From CAVUNY01 sp963768585 (lineage in GTDB: Bacteria; Chloroflexota; Anaerolineae; Anaerolineales; Anaerolineaceae): a stretch of 64,000 nt of DNA. The notes below the pieces were generated by a model that had not been told where the DNA came from, searched no databases, and saw only the letters and a program-made list of their open reading frames with translations. A program made the translations under genes and the position numbers. Location of the stretch: positions 276,014 through 340,013 of the forward strand of contig CAVYIF010000019.1 in NCBI GenBank assembly GCA_963768585.1, given 5' to 3'. Within the stretch, counting starts at the first letter, position 1. Each line of letters starts with the position of its first letter. Positions 55,360 through 63,961 of this stretch are shown here, piece after piece.

Positions 55360-55550
55360 TTCTTTTTGGTTCTTCTTCGTTCTTCTTCATGGCCTTCGTG
55401 GTTAATCCTCTCCACGTTTCTTCATTCTTCTTCGTTCTTCTTCGTGTCCTTCGTGGTTAATCCTCTCCACGTTTCTTCATTCTTCTTTGTTCTTCTTTGT
55501 GCCCTTCGTGGTTAAACCTCTTCAGTTTCTTCGTCTTCTTCATTCATCAA
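55360..55550 (-). repeat. 55-bp tandem repeat (ACCACGAAGG-type) between ABC genes
   Basis: CCTTCGTGG recurs at 55393, 55448 and 55503, giving two whole 55-bp units and partial ends. On the minus strand the unit reads as an A/G-rich tract with TTAACCACGAAGG and GAAGAAGAAC elements. Similar ACCACGAAGG tracts are known to me as common intergenic repeats in environmental bacterial genomes. The terminal copy has diverged and encodes the ATPase C-terminal tail (DEETEEV) and its TAA stop. Confidence 0.8.
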
Positions 55551-56183
55551 CACGCCGTGCTCCATGCGCCAGCGAGCCGCATCCAGGTGCTCCGCCATTT
55601 CGGGGTTGTGCGAGGTTATAATCATCGCCTTTCCTTCCGCGCGCAGGTCGAGCAGTTTGCGCTCCAGCAGCCGCCCGCTCTCTACATCCAAAGCCGAAGT
55701 CGGCTCATCCAATAACAGCACCTTAAACGGGCGGATGAAAGCCAGCAGCAGGCCCAGCTTAAGGCGCATCCCGCGCGAATAGTTGTGCGGGTAAAGATCG
55801 CGCGCTTCCCACAGGTCAAATTCGTGCAGCAGGTCTTTCGCCCGCCGCTCGAAACCATCCTGCGCCCGGTGAGCGTAGGCCATAAACTGCAGGTGTTCCC
55901 ATACGGTCAGCTCGGTATAGAAGCGCGGCACGTCCGGCACATAAGCCAGACGCGACTTGGCCTCGGCCTCATCCCGGTACAGGTCAAAACCCTCCACACG
56001 TATCGCGCCGCTGCTCGGGCGCAGTAAGCCGCTGAGGCACAGCAGCAGCGTCGATTTTCCGGCTCCATTGGGGCCCGTGAGGACCACCAGGTCGCCGGAT
56101 TCCAGCACCAGGCTGGTAGGCGCCAGGGCGCGGAACGGCCCGTAAGCGCGTGAAATATCTTCAGTTTCAAGCAGGGGTGGCAT
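55512..56183 (-). CDS. ABC-2-type transporter ATPase (cassette 2)
   Basis: The 223-residue ATPase has Walker A GPNGAGKSTLLL, signature YSRGMRLKLGLLLAFI and Walker B KVLLLDEPTSALD, then SHNPEMAEHLD. The start at MPPLLETEDISRAYG is chosen because family members begin there, with a longer frame of 13 codons upstream as alternative. The last ~10 residues (NEEDEETEEV) are acidic and encoded by a repeat-like tract that runs into the 55-bp repeat array. It pairs with the permease at 53551. Confidence 0.88.
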   Translation of the reverse strand: MPPLLETEDISRAYGPFRALAPTSLVLESGDLVVLTGPNGAGKSTLLLCLSGLLRPSSGAIRVEGFDLYRDEAEAKSRLAYVPDVPRFYTELTVWEHLQFMAYAHRAQDGFERRAKDLLHEFDLWEARDLYPHNYSRGMRLKLGLLLAFIRPFKVLLLDEPTSALDVESGRLLERKLLDLRAEGKAMIITSHNPEMAEHLDAARWRMEHGVLMNEEDEETEEV

Positions 56184-56264
56184 GGGAGAAATTATAACAG
56201 AGCCCAACGGTTGCTTTGCCAAATTGTTTCATGTAAGATAATCTTGGAGCGCACCATTGCCACA

Positions 56265-57177
56265 ATGAATTCCAACCCTTTAAATTCCCCCTCGCCGCCG
56301 GGGGCCGGGCTGCTCGGCCTGACCGGAGGGACAAGGGGCGCCGCCGTAGGCAGGCTTGCACTGCTTGTCTTCCTCGTGACAGCGGTTGTCGCCCTGGCAG
56401 TCGGGATATCCTGGTTCCATAATACGCGCCCGTCCGACGCGCTCGCCGCAGGCGCGCCCGCAGGGGGTGCTCTTCGCGTCAGCGATCCGGCAGGTGGGCC
56501 CGCCCTCACCGCCACCCTTACGCCCACAAAACCCCCCACCCCGGCGCCAACACTCAGGCCCAGCGCCACCCATTTTCCCACGCGCACGGTCACAGCCACG
56601 CCGCTGCCTGTATCCACCTACACCGTACAGGCAGGCGAAACGCTCTCCGCAATCGCCTTCCGCCTGGGGCTCAGTCTGACCAATCTGGCAGGTTACAACT
56701 GCATCGATGACCCCTCGCTCATCCACGCCGATCAGGTCCTACAGATCCCGCCCGGCGGCTATACCTCCCCTCCCCTGCCCACCCCCTCCGGCGCCAAGCG
56801 CGTCATCGTCTCCTTGCAACAGCAGCGCGTCTTCGCCTACCAGGGCGACCGGCAAATCTATAATTTTCTCGTTTCTACCGGCAAAGACAACGCCACCTGG
56901 ACCGGCAGCTTTACCATCCTGGATAAACTTCCCGATCCTTACAGCCAGTCGTGGGGCTTTTACATGCCTTACTGGCTGGGTATTTACTACAACCCCGACA
57001 ACGGCAACGTGGAGAACGGATTTCACGCCCTGCCCATCACCCCGGCAGGCGATGAGCTGTGGGGCGATGCCCTCGGCGCCCCCGTCTCCTACGGCTGCAT
57101 CGTCCTCGCCCCTTATGACGCCCAAGCTGCTCTACGACTGGGTCGAAATCGGCACGCCCGTCCTGATTTACCCCTGA
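56265..57177 (+). CDS. LysM + YkuD L,D-transpeptidase (frameshifted)
   Basis: The protein has one N-terminal helix (LALLVFLVTAVVALAVGI), a Thr/Pro linker, a LysM domain (STYTVQAGETLSAIAFRLGL ... LQIPPG) and a YkuD catalytic domain from ~185. The domain has ITPAGDELWGDALG, and the nucleophile motif reads PVSYGCIVL, with Tyr in place of the usual His of SHGC. It would make 3-3 peptide cross-links or attach proteins to peptidoglycan outside the membrane. A one-base frameshift near 57120 is corrected to end in LLYDWVEIGTPVLIYP at 57175-57177. Corrected length is about 304 residues. Confidence 0.85.
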
Positions 57178-57407
57178 GTCCTTATATTATGTTTGGGGCA
57201 GTTTATTGCGTGGTCGCCGACAGACCGACCGGCTTTTTAATGCTGAACCGGTCTTCTGTGGGGGCGCACGGCGTGCGCCCTTCCGGTTTCATTCGCCGCG
57301 CATCGCGCATGATCTACTTGTGCACGCTCGGCAGCGGCCTGTTGTCGGGCAGGCTGAAAAAATCAGACTCCTGAGTCAACCCCGCCCACCTGCCGGTCCA
57401 GATTCGC

Positions 57408-59087
57408 TTACTTTTCCAGCATATAGATCAGCGCCCCATCGTCCCACTGCACCAGGCGCGGAATATTGTTATCCACCACCGCATACCACGTTGACTGGCC
57501 CGCCACGCTCATCTTGCGCGCTTCAAACTGTCCCGCGGGCAGGTTCAGCGTCTCAAATGCGCCCACGGTCAGGATCTCCTGGCTGAGCACCGGGAGCGTT
57601 TTTTGCTGCTGTTCGTTCCACAACAGCAGCCGGCCAAATGGCACCTGGTAGCGTTCGCCCGTATTGGCCTGCAGCGCCGCCGCTCGCCAGACCCACTCGT
57701 ACGCCAGCAAGAATGGCTCGCTCAGTTCGAGGGTGCCGCCCCCGTTCGGGCTGTTCACGTTTAGGGTTTGCCCCCCGTTCACACCCGCAGTGGATTCGGA
57801 AAGCGCCGCGCTGAAACCGCCTCCCGTCACCGATTTGCGCTCGAATTTAAATGCCTGCAGGTCCAGTGTCCTGGCGTTCCAGGTCGCCGACCAGGTCGCG
57901 GTGTGATCCACCTCCAGGTAGTAGCTGTGCAGCGTGCGCAGCTCGAAACCCTGCACCTCGCGCTCGCAATCCACCCGGAATTCGGAAGACTGCGGGGTAA
58001 TCTGGCAGGTCATCCTGCCCACCACGTCCCCCGCCCGGTTGATGATCTGGTATGTGCTCTCGATCGTGCGGTCGATGCGCGGCGGAAAATATTTCACTTT
58101 CAGCAGTTCCTGCGGTTTCAACGAGGTTGCTTCCCCGGTCACCCCTTGGGACAAACCCACCACGACCAGGTACAGCAGCCCGGCTGCGATCAGCGGCCAG
58201 TAAATGCTTAACCGGGAACCTCCCTGGTTCCCCGGTTTGCCCGCCGCCACCTGCGGCGCTTCGCCGTCCCCTTGGGGGATAAGCGCTTCGCCGTCCCCTT
58301 GGGGGACCGGCGCTTCGGACGCCAGCTCTCCAATTGGGCGGCGGTGCAGGCGGTGGATCGCAAACAGGATCACCCCCGCCGCGACCAACCCGCCCAACGC
58401 CGACCAGAGGGTAACCAGCCCCAGGCCGTTGGGGCTGCCTTGCAGCGCCGCCAGGGTGTTGGCCGCACTGGTGCCATTGACGCCAAAGTGGACCAGCATG
58501 CCCGCGTAGAGCGAACCGGTGCGCCACACCACGTAGCCCAGAATCAAGGCCACCGGCAGCAGCGCGGGCAGCCCTGACAGGCGGAAGTGATAGAAAATGA
58601 ACATCGTCGCCGTGATCAGGATCGCAAAACGCGGCGACCGGCGGGCTTCATAAGCACCCTGGATCGCCCCGCGGAACAGCGCCTCTTCGCACAGCGGTGC
58701 CGCGATCCCCAGAGCAATGAAAAACAGGATCGATTCGAGTGCGCCGGTTGGCAGCGAACCCTCCGGCATGGGCACAGAAGCCTTCCCGGTCAGCTGCGCC
58801 ATCACCCCTTCGATCACCGCGCTGAACAGGTAGGTGCCAAAACCCAGCGCCACGCACAGCACCGCCGTCAAGCGGGGCAGTGCGCGCAGGCGCAGCCCCG
58901 CACGCAGCGGGACCTTGCGCGCCCGCAGCCAGAGCAGCGCCGGCGCCAGGATCAGGAGCAGTTCAGTCGCGATCAGGCCCAGCGACAGGTTCAAAGTCTG
59001 AACCAGCGAACCCAGTGTAATCACCAGCAGCATGGTGATGAAGAACAGGAGGTTGGCCCCCCTCAGCGATAATGTAGTCGGCTTCAT
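57408..59087 (-). CDS. CPBP-family intramembrane metalloprotease with extra C-terminal domain
   Basis: The 559-residue protein starts MKPTTLSLRGANLLFFITML and has about eight membrane helices in its N-terminal ~290 residues. The CPBP/ABI motifs are visible: APLCEEALFRGAIQG (EExxxR) and ITATMFIFYHF (HxxxF-type). A tandem-repeat linker (three near-identical 9-residue units such as EALIPQGDG) follows, then one more helix and a ~230-residue external beta domain. Related enzymes clip prenylated or other peptides in the membrane. The start at 59087 is preferred; a longer upstream frame lacks a plausible leader. Confidence 0.85.
   Translation of the reverse strand: MKPTTLSLRGANLLFFITMLLVITLGSLVQTLNLSLGLIATELLLILAPALLWLRARKVPLRAGLRLRALPRLTAVLCVALGFGTYLFSAVIEGVMAQLTGKASVPMPEGSLPTGALESILFFIALGIAAPLCEEALFRGAIQGAYEARRSPRFAILITATMFIFYHFRLSGLPALLPVALILGYVVWRTGSLYAGMLVHFGVNGTSAANTLAALQGSPNGLGLVTLWSALGGLVAAGVILFAIHRLHRRPIGELASEAPVPQGDGEALIPQGDGEAPQVAAGKPGNQGGSRLSIYWPLIAAGLLYLVVVGLSQGVTGEATSLKPQELLKVKYFPPRIDRTIESTYQIINRAGDVVGRMTCQITPQSSEFRVDCEREVQGFELRTLHSYYLEVDHTATWSATWNARTLDLQAFKFERKSVTGGGFSAALSESTAGVNGGQTLNVNSPNGGGTLELSEPFLLAYEWVWRAAALQANTGERYQVPFGRLLLWNEQQQKTLPVLSQEILTVGAFETLNLPAGQFEARKMSVAGQSTWYAVVDNNIPRLVQWDDGALIYMLEK
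58256..58318 (-). repeat. 27-bp in-frame tandem repeat in the CPBP linker
   Basis: GCGCTTCG recurs at 58256, 58283 and 58310, a 27-bp period that encodes a nine-residue unit. Two full copies plus a partial are seen. In-frame repeats of this sort can vary in number between strains. Confidence 0.8.
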
Positions 59088-59159
59088 GGTGTATTCTCGA
59101 AAAAGCGGCGTGGTTTTTTGCCCCAAAATTATAACGGAAAACTCGCCCGCGCTCCCGCA

Positions 59160-59203
59160 ACAAAAAGCAGTCGTATGGTGCGCAAAACACACCATACGAC
59201 TGC
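59160..59203 (-). terminator. Intrinsic terminator of larE
   Basis: A perfect 14-bp stem (59167-59180 with 59190-59203) is followed on the minus strand by TGCTTTTTG. It is 20 bp past the stop of the LarE gene and before the CPBP protease start. Confidence 0.8.
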
Positions 59204-59222
59204 CGGTCCATGTTATCTGGCC

Positions 59223-60089
59223 TTATTTGCGCTTGAGCACCTCGTTCAGGCTGCCGCTGCGGAAGCCTTCCAGGTCAAGGGTCACATACTGAAAACCGAT
59301 CTGCTTGAAGTACCCCGCCACCAACCCGCCCAGACCGGCCAGCCGCTCGATCTCCCCCGCGCCAACCTCGATCCGTGCCGTGGGCCCGTCGCTGCGCACC
59401 CGCACCGGGCTAAAATCCATGGCCCGCAGGTAGGCCTCGCCCCGGGCAATGCGCGCCAGTTTATCGCGCGTCACCGGGGTGCCGTAGGGAATGCGCGAGG
59501 CCAGGCACGGCGAAGAAGGATGGTTCCAATTGCCCAGCCCCAGGGCGCGCGCCAGGCGGCGCACCTCGGGCTTGCTCAGCTTGACTTCGGCCAGCGGCGA
59601 GCGCACCTGCAGCTCCGCGGCTGCCCGCAGCCCGGGCCGGTAATCTCCCAGGTCGTCCGCGTTGGCCCCCATCAGCACCTGGCCGAACCCGGCCTGCTGT
59701 GCGATGCGCAGGATGATCCCCAGGTCGGTTGACTTGCACACATAGCAGCGCTGGGGAGAGTTTTCCACATAATCGGCATCTCCCAGCTTGTCGTAATCGA
59801 CGAACTGGTGCGGAAAGCCAAACTGGGCCGCGATTGCCGCCGCGGTCTCCATCAAGCCCTCCGTCTCCACCTGCGAGCGGATGGTCACCGCCAGCATGCG
59901 CGGCGCCAATACCTGGTGCGCCGCCACCGCCAGCAGGGAGCTGTCCACCCCGCCCGAAAAAGCCACCACTGCCCCACCCCCGCCGTTTGATCCCTCTGGG
60001 GAAGCCATCCCCGCCAGTTCTTCGCGCAGGGCCTGCCATTTTTGTTGTAATGCGGGTTCCAAACCTGTCATAACCAGGGGCTCATCCAT
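59223..60089 (-). CDS. larE: LarE ATP-dependent sulfur transferase
   Basis: The 288-residue protein has the PP-loop SGGVDSSLL, RCYVCKSTDLGIIL and SPCLASRIPYGTPV. The cysteine in the latter matches the sacrificial residue whose sulfur goes into the nickel-pincer nucleotide cofactor of lactate racemase. It also has DLGDYRPGLRAA, typical of LarE. No larA, larB or larC is present in the window, so the partner genes would lie elsewhere. The start at 60089 is not strongly supported (a weak AGGTAG lies about 7 bases upstream). Confidence 0.88.
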   Translation of the reverse strand: MDEPLVMTGLEPALQQKWQALREELAGMASPEGSNGGGGAVVAFSGGVDSSLLAVAAHQVLAPRMLAVTIRSQVETEGLMETAAAIAAQFGFPHQFVDYDKLGDADYVENSPQRCYVCKSTDLGIILRIAQQAGFGQVLMGANADDLGDYRPGLRAAAELQVRSPLAEVKLSKPEVRRLARALGLGNWNHPSSPCLASRIPYGTPVTRDKLARIARGEAYLRAMDFSPVRVRSDGPTARIEVGAGEIERLAGLGGLVAGYFKQIGFQYVTLDLEGFRSGSLNEVLKRK

Positions 60090-60167
60090 CGTATCCTACC
60101 TCTAAAGACTCAAATTTTTGAGCATTTATCTTAGTATTGTTGATCCTTATTGTCAATCGCAGACCGG

Positions 60168-60205
60168 CTGGGGTGAATTTGCCCCAGGATAAAAATTCAC
60201 CCCAG
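60168..60205 (-). terminator. Hairpin upstream of larE
   Basis: A 13-bp stem (60168-60180 with 60193-60205, core GGGGTGAATTT) encloses 12 bases. It lies in the 200-bp gap between the VOC gene end and the larE start, in addition to the hairpin at 60232. Two stems in a row could be a terminator plus a leader structure of larE. Confidence 0.5.
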
Positions 60206-60231
60206 GCTTGACCCAACTCCTGCCGGCACCA

Positions 60232-60267
60232 AGAGCGGGAAAAGTCTGATCAGACTTTTCCCGCTCT
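60232..60267 (-). terminator. Perfect 36-bp palindrome after the VOC gene
   Basis: Bases 60232-60249 and 60250-60267 are exact complements with no spacer (core AAGTCTGATCAGACTT). It lies 25 bp beyond the VOC stop on the minus strand. CTTCTTTTTG follows on the plus side, so it can also stop plus-strand transcription. Confidence 0.8.
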
Positions 60268-60291
60268 CTTCTTTTTGACCGGCCCGGCGGC

Positions 60292-60663
60292 TTACATCTG
60301 CGCGTCAGGATGGGCCTGCATCAGCCCCAGAAACGCCCCGCCGGGCTCCTTGACATAGGCCATCCAACCCACGCCCGGGATTTCATCCTTGGGCATAATC
60401 ACCTGCCCGCCGTTGGCCTCCACTTTCTTAAGCGCCGCATCCAGGTCATCCACATCCACGGTGTTCACCGTTCCTTTAAACTCGTTCGCCCCGCCCCCCA
60501 GCGCCCCATTAATCCCTGGGGCGTCATCCTCGCCGGTCGAGACCAGCCAGTACTCCATGGGACCTTCCCATTTGGTCAGCTTCCAGCCCAGCACATTCTC
60601 ATAGAATTTGCGGCTCGCCGCCAGATCGGTGGAAGGAAATTCAAAATGCACCACACGGCCCAT
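60292..60663 (-). CDS. VOC (glyoxalase/dioxygenase fold) protein
   Basis: The 123-residue protein begins MGRVVHFEFPSTDLAASRKF, a typical first beta-alpha unit of VOC proteins, and ends with the mirrored unit (KDEIPGVGWMAYVKEPGGAFLGLMQ). The metal residues are consistent with H near residue 6 and E in an EPGG context. Such proteins include glyoxalases and resistance proteins; the substrate is unknown. GGAGC lies upstream of the ATG. Confidence 0.85.
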   Translation of the reverse strand: MGRVVHFEFPSTDLAASRKFYENVLGWKLTKWEGPMEYWLVSTGEDDAPGINGALGGGANEFKGTVNTVDVDDLDAALKKVEANGGQVIMPKDEIPGVGWMAYVKEPGGAFLGLMQAHPDAQM

Positions 60664-60747
60664 GATACACGCTCCTTTTGATCTAATGTTGATTGATTAT
60701 GTAAATTATAGGATAGAACATAAGTTCTGTCAAGAGGTTTTTGCACC

Positions 60748-61533
60748 CTACTTTTCCTTACGGGCGCGGGCCACATAATAACTTGGCATAAAGTGGCGGA
60801 TCGGGTTGCCGTCTTCCTCCGGACGGCGGTCTTCATAAAAACCTGTGATCGCAAAACCCGCCCCGATCAACCCGCCCAACTGCGCCTCCATCGTATGGCT
60901 GAAGTGGAACATCTCCCGCCGGGCAATTCGCGCCGCGCGCTGCTTTGCATCCAGTGCTTCAACCTCCACGTAGGGCAGCCCGTAGCGCACCACGAAGGTT
61001 CCCTGCTCGTCCAGCGCGTCAGGATCAAAAATAAATTCATCCGGGTTCATAAAACCCGTCATCAGCACGCCGCCCGGTCGCAGCACCCGCCAGCATTCGC
61101 GCCATACCGGCGCCAGATCCGGCACAAACAGGGTCGAGGGCGGGTTGACGATTAGTTCAAAGCTTTCATCCGCAAAGGCCGATAAATCCGCCATGTCCCC
61201 CTCCACCAGGCGAATCTCGAGGTTCTCGCGCTCGGCCACCTGCCGGTCCTGCGCCAGCTGCCCAGGAGAGGCGTCCAGCACGGTCACCTCTGCCCCCGCC
61301 GCTGCCAGGATCGGCGCCTGCTGCCCCCCGCCCGACGCCAGGCACAGCACCTTGCACCCGCGCAAGGCCGGAAACCACGCCGGAGGCACCGGCTTGCAGT
61401 CGCTCAAATACAGCGCCCAGCGCCCCATCCGCGCATCTGCCACCTGCTCGCGCGACACACCGCGCGTGTAAGGGTTGGTGTTCTCGCTTGCTGCCCGGTC
61501 CCAGGCGGCCCGGTTTAAATCGTAGATATTCAT
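60748..61533 (-). CDS. Class I SAM-dependent methyltransferase
   Basis: The 261-residue protein has GCKVLCLASGGGQQAPILAA as the SAM-binding glycine loop (near residue 58), AEVTVLDASPGQLAQDR (acidic residue) and WRVLRPGGVLMTGF. The start follows AGGAGG about 6 bases upstream. The substrate is unknown. It belongs to the same minus-strand set as the VOC gene (84 bp apart). Confidence 0.88.
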   Translation of the reverse strand: MNIYDLNRAAWDRAASENTNPYTRGVSREQVADARMGRWALYLSDCKPVPPAWFPALRGCKVLCLASGGGQQAPILAAAGAEVTVLDASPGQLAQDRQVAERENLEIRLVEGDMADLSAFADESFELIVNPPSTLFVPDLAPVWRECWRVLRPGGVLMTGFMNPDEFIFDPDALDEQGTFVVRYGLPYVEVEALDAKQRAARIARREMFHFSHTMEAQLGGLIGAGFAITGFYEDRRPEEDGNPIRHFMPSYYVARARKEK

Positions 61534-61741
61534 ATTTCCTCCTTCACCCGCTCGAGATCCCAGGTTGTACCGATCATACGATATTTGCCCTGGCGCTGTC
61601 CAGGAAGCAGCCTCAGGAGGCGGCGAAAAACGTTAAAAATTCCCCTATAGACAAATGATTATTTTTAAGATAAACTATGTTTTAAATTATTCTGACTCAG
61701 GGTCGCGTCCTGCAACGCGCGGCCTGAATAGGAGAAAAGAC

Positions 61742-61954
61742 ATGGCTCACGATGATTCCAGCACCTGTGCCTGCGGCGGCAACTGCGCCTGCCAGAGCGA
61801 ACAGTCTTCCCAGGTTTACCTGACCCCGGCCGAGTATGTAGCCCGCCTCGAACAGTACCTGTCCGATCTAAAGGCAGAAATCGTTTCGGTCGAAGCCGAG
61901 CTCGCCTCGCTTCGCAGCATCCCCGTAGAGGTGGAGCAAAGACAGACTGCCTGA
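61742..61954 (+). CDS. Small Cys-rich protein with a coiled-coil tail
   Basis: The 70-residue protein starts MAHDDSSTCACGGNCACQSE after AGGAGAAAA. Four cysteines in CxC-x4-CxC arrangement (residues 9-17) look like a metal site. The rest is one amphipathic helix (VARLEQYLSDLKAEIVSVEA) that could form a coiled coil. Members of this size are often called DUF5320-like. The function is unknown. It has its own terminator and lies 140 bp before an insertion sequence. Confidence 0.75.
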   Translation: MAHDDSSTCACGGNCACQSEQSSQVYLTPAEYVARLEQYLSDLKAEIVSVEAELASLRSIPVEVEQRQTA

Positions 61955-61984
61955 CATCCCCCAGGGATGGTTCCTTGCACCCTT

Positions 61985-62026
61985 CCAGGATGGCCCCGGC
62001 GTTTATTGCCCGGCCATCCTGGTTTT
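61985..62026 (+). terminator. Intrinsic terminator of the Cys-rich protein gene
   Basis: CCAGGATGGCC (61985-61995) pairs with GGCCATCCTGG (62012-62022) and is followed by TTTTATTT. The core is the same as in the terminator at 30331. Confidence 0.8.
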
Positions 62027-62094
62027 ATTTAACCGCAGCAGCCTCATTTGCCTATGCGAATGATTTATGAAACCTTCGTTTATCTTAACGTAGC

Positions 62095-62127
62095 TTTTGT
62101 GCAATCAGCGAGCAAAGTGCTTTAAAC
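62095..62127 (+). repeat. Left terminal inverted repeat of the IS
   Basis: TTTTGTGCAA at 62095-62104, then a divergent six-base block, then GCAAAGTGCTTTAAA (about 62113-62126). It matches the right-end repeat in reverse complement. Confidence 0.75.
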
Positions 62128-62128
62128 G

Positions 62129-63895
62129 TCAAAAAACAGCATTATGACCGAATGGCAAAGGCAATTGAACCGCCCACTGCCGGCTCACAGAAAGGGATCG
62201 ACCTGCATAAAGGCTTTGATCCGTGAACTTTAATAAACAACCTTGATCTTGCCAGATCACCCAGGCAGAAGTATGAGCCGCGACCAGCACTTGCTCTTTG
62301 ACTTTTGTTTTAGCCGGGTTCTGCCAGCTACCCAGAAGTAGAGGACCCTGTTCGACCAGCCAACGGGCTGCACAGCGGACGAAATTGGCCGCGAAAACGG
62401 CGAATTGCTCCTGCAAAAAGATCGCCGGAGCGGAGCGAACCTTCAAATGGTGCATGGCAAATACATTTTTGCCTTCTTTGATGCCCGCCTCAACGGTTTG
62501 GCGCGCATTATAGCGGTGGAACCAGGCGGGCAGATCGGTTGTGACTGGATCTTGTCCAAAATGGATCAACGTAGCATAACGTTGAGTTGAACCGGTATAG
62601 AAACGCTCCAGGCCAACATCCAACGGATACGGAAAATCGGCCAAGGGTCTGTTTTTCCAGGCGACCATTTCAGCATTCCCTCCCACCCGCGTCCATATTG
62701 TTTGGGGATGGGTTTCCAGTTTCAGTCGCGGAGTGAGCCAGTCCCTGTAGGGCTTGGTGTAGACTTCATAGCCCATCTCGATCAGCCAGGCCACATTCTC
62801 GCGGGTTCCGAAACCCGCGTCGATCCGAAAAACAGCCTGAATAGGGAAAGTATTGCTTTGGTTGTCGGTTTCGAAACTCTTCAGGCGCTGTTGTAAGCGG
62901 TGAATGTCCATTTGCGAGGCCAGTTCTTGCTGATGGTTGGCCTTCAGTTGTTTTTCCTGCCTGGCCTGATTCTTTTCCATGCGTTCCAATCGACCTTGCC
63001 ACATCTCCAGCTTGTGACGAGCCCTGGCTAAGGCACTGTAGGGTTTTTCCGGACGGTTTTTCTCTTGAGATTGAACCTCGGATTGCGCTAATGTTTCCTG
63101 ATACCGGCTAATCAGTTCTTCGATCTCTAAATGTTGGGCAGGAGCGTCCTCCACATCTTTCTGTCTTTCCGCAACCTGGGCCTGCAACAGCTGGTAATCG
63201 GCTTGTAAAGCATGAATTCGCGCGCATAAGAGATCTGTTCTGCGCATGGGGCGCATGCCCGTGCGTGTTTCGGCGGCCTTCACCAGGGCTTCCGCCTGGG
63301 TACTGGAAGCAGTACTTCCTGGATGATCCACCACTGAAAGCCAGAAACGACCGTAATTCGGGCTATGCATACTCACCATGGCGGCCTGGTAACCCAGGTG
63401 CAAACCGTCCCCCATATGACCGTAGGCAACCCCAGGATAGCTGCTACTGGCGTTAGAAACTGGCCGCCCGGTCAAATCGCCATCATAAACCAATCGCCCA
63501 CTTTGTTTCAGAGCTTGCATGACCTCTTCTGCCAGAATGGGCTGCATGATTTGCTCCATGACTTTAGCAATTTGGTCGGCTTCCGCTTGACTCAATCCAG
63601 CCAGGGTCCGGCTCACCCCGCTGTAATCTGCCCAACCAGTTTGCAGCCAGGCTTTGGCAACCGCTTGATCTTGATCAATGGGATGGGCGGATCGGCTCAG
63701 GTCTTGGAGATGTTTCAATCCGGCCAGGATGGCGATGAAAAACTCCAAAATCTTCGTCTGAGGACGATGTTCTACCTTCTTTTGATGCAGCTGAACCGCT
63801 TCTATCGCCTGAATCAGGCCGATACTCTGGGCAAATTGTCCCCAGGCAACCAGCATGGCGTGATGGGTGATGGTCTCAGATTGATTTTCGCTCAT
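62129..63895 (-). CDS. DDE-type transposase with a long coiled-coil insertion
   Basis: The 588-residue protein starts MSENQSETITHHAML after GAGGG on the minus strand. Its catalytic acidic residues are probably Asp in LVYDGDLTGRPV (near 137), Asp in VFRIDAGFGTREN (near 360) and Glu in VEAGIKEGKNVFAMHHL (near 475), the pattern of DDE enzymes of the IS4/IS1634/IS1380 group. Between the first and second Asp lies a 130-residue Glu/Gln/Arg/Lys-rich coiled coil (about 225-350), unusual for this group. The frame is intact, so the element may still be active. Confidence 0.85.
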   Translation of the reverse strand: MSENQSETITHHAMLVAWGQFAQSIGLIQAIEAVQLHQKKVEHRPQTKILEFFIAILAGLKHLQDLSRSAHPIDQDQAVAKAWLQTGWADYSGVSRTLAGLSQAEADQIAKVMEQIMQPILAEEVMQALKQSGRLVYDGDLTGRPVSNASSSYPGVAYGHMGDGLHLGYQAAMVSMHSPNYGRFWLSVVDHPGSTASSTQAEALVKAAETRTGMRPMRRTDLLCARIHALQADYQLLQAQVAERQKDVEDAPAQHLEIEELISRYQETLAQSEVQSQEKNRPEKPYSALARARHKLEMWQGRLERMEKNQARQEKQLKANHQQELASQMDIHRLQQRLKSFETDNQSNTFPIQAVFRIDAGFGTRENVAWLIEMGYEVYTKPYRDWLTPRLKLETHPQTIWTRVGGNAEMVAWKNRPLADFPYPLDVGLERFYTGSTQRYATLIHFGQDPVTTDLPAWFHRYNARQTVEAGIKEGKNVFAMHHLKVRSAPAIFLQEQFAVFAANFVRCAARWLVEQGPLLLGSWQNPAKTKVKEQVLVAAHTSAWVIWQDQGCLLKFTDQSLYAGRSLSVSRQWAVQLPLPFGHNAVF

Positions 63896-63961
63896 GATAC
63901 CCTCCTGGGTAGGCTATGAGCATAGCGGATTTTGTCCTAATTGTTAAAGTGCAGATTTTTT

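Noticed and set aside
55360..55550. CRISPR array
   Set aside because: The 55-bp units are direct tandem copies without unique spacers, and no cas gene is near.
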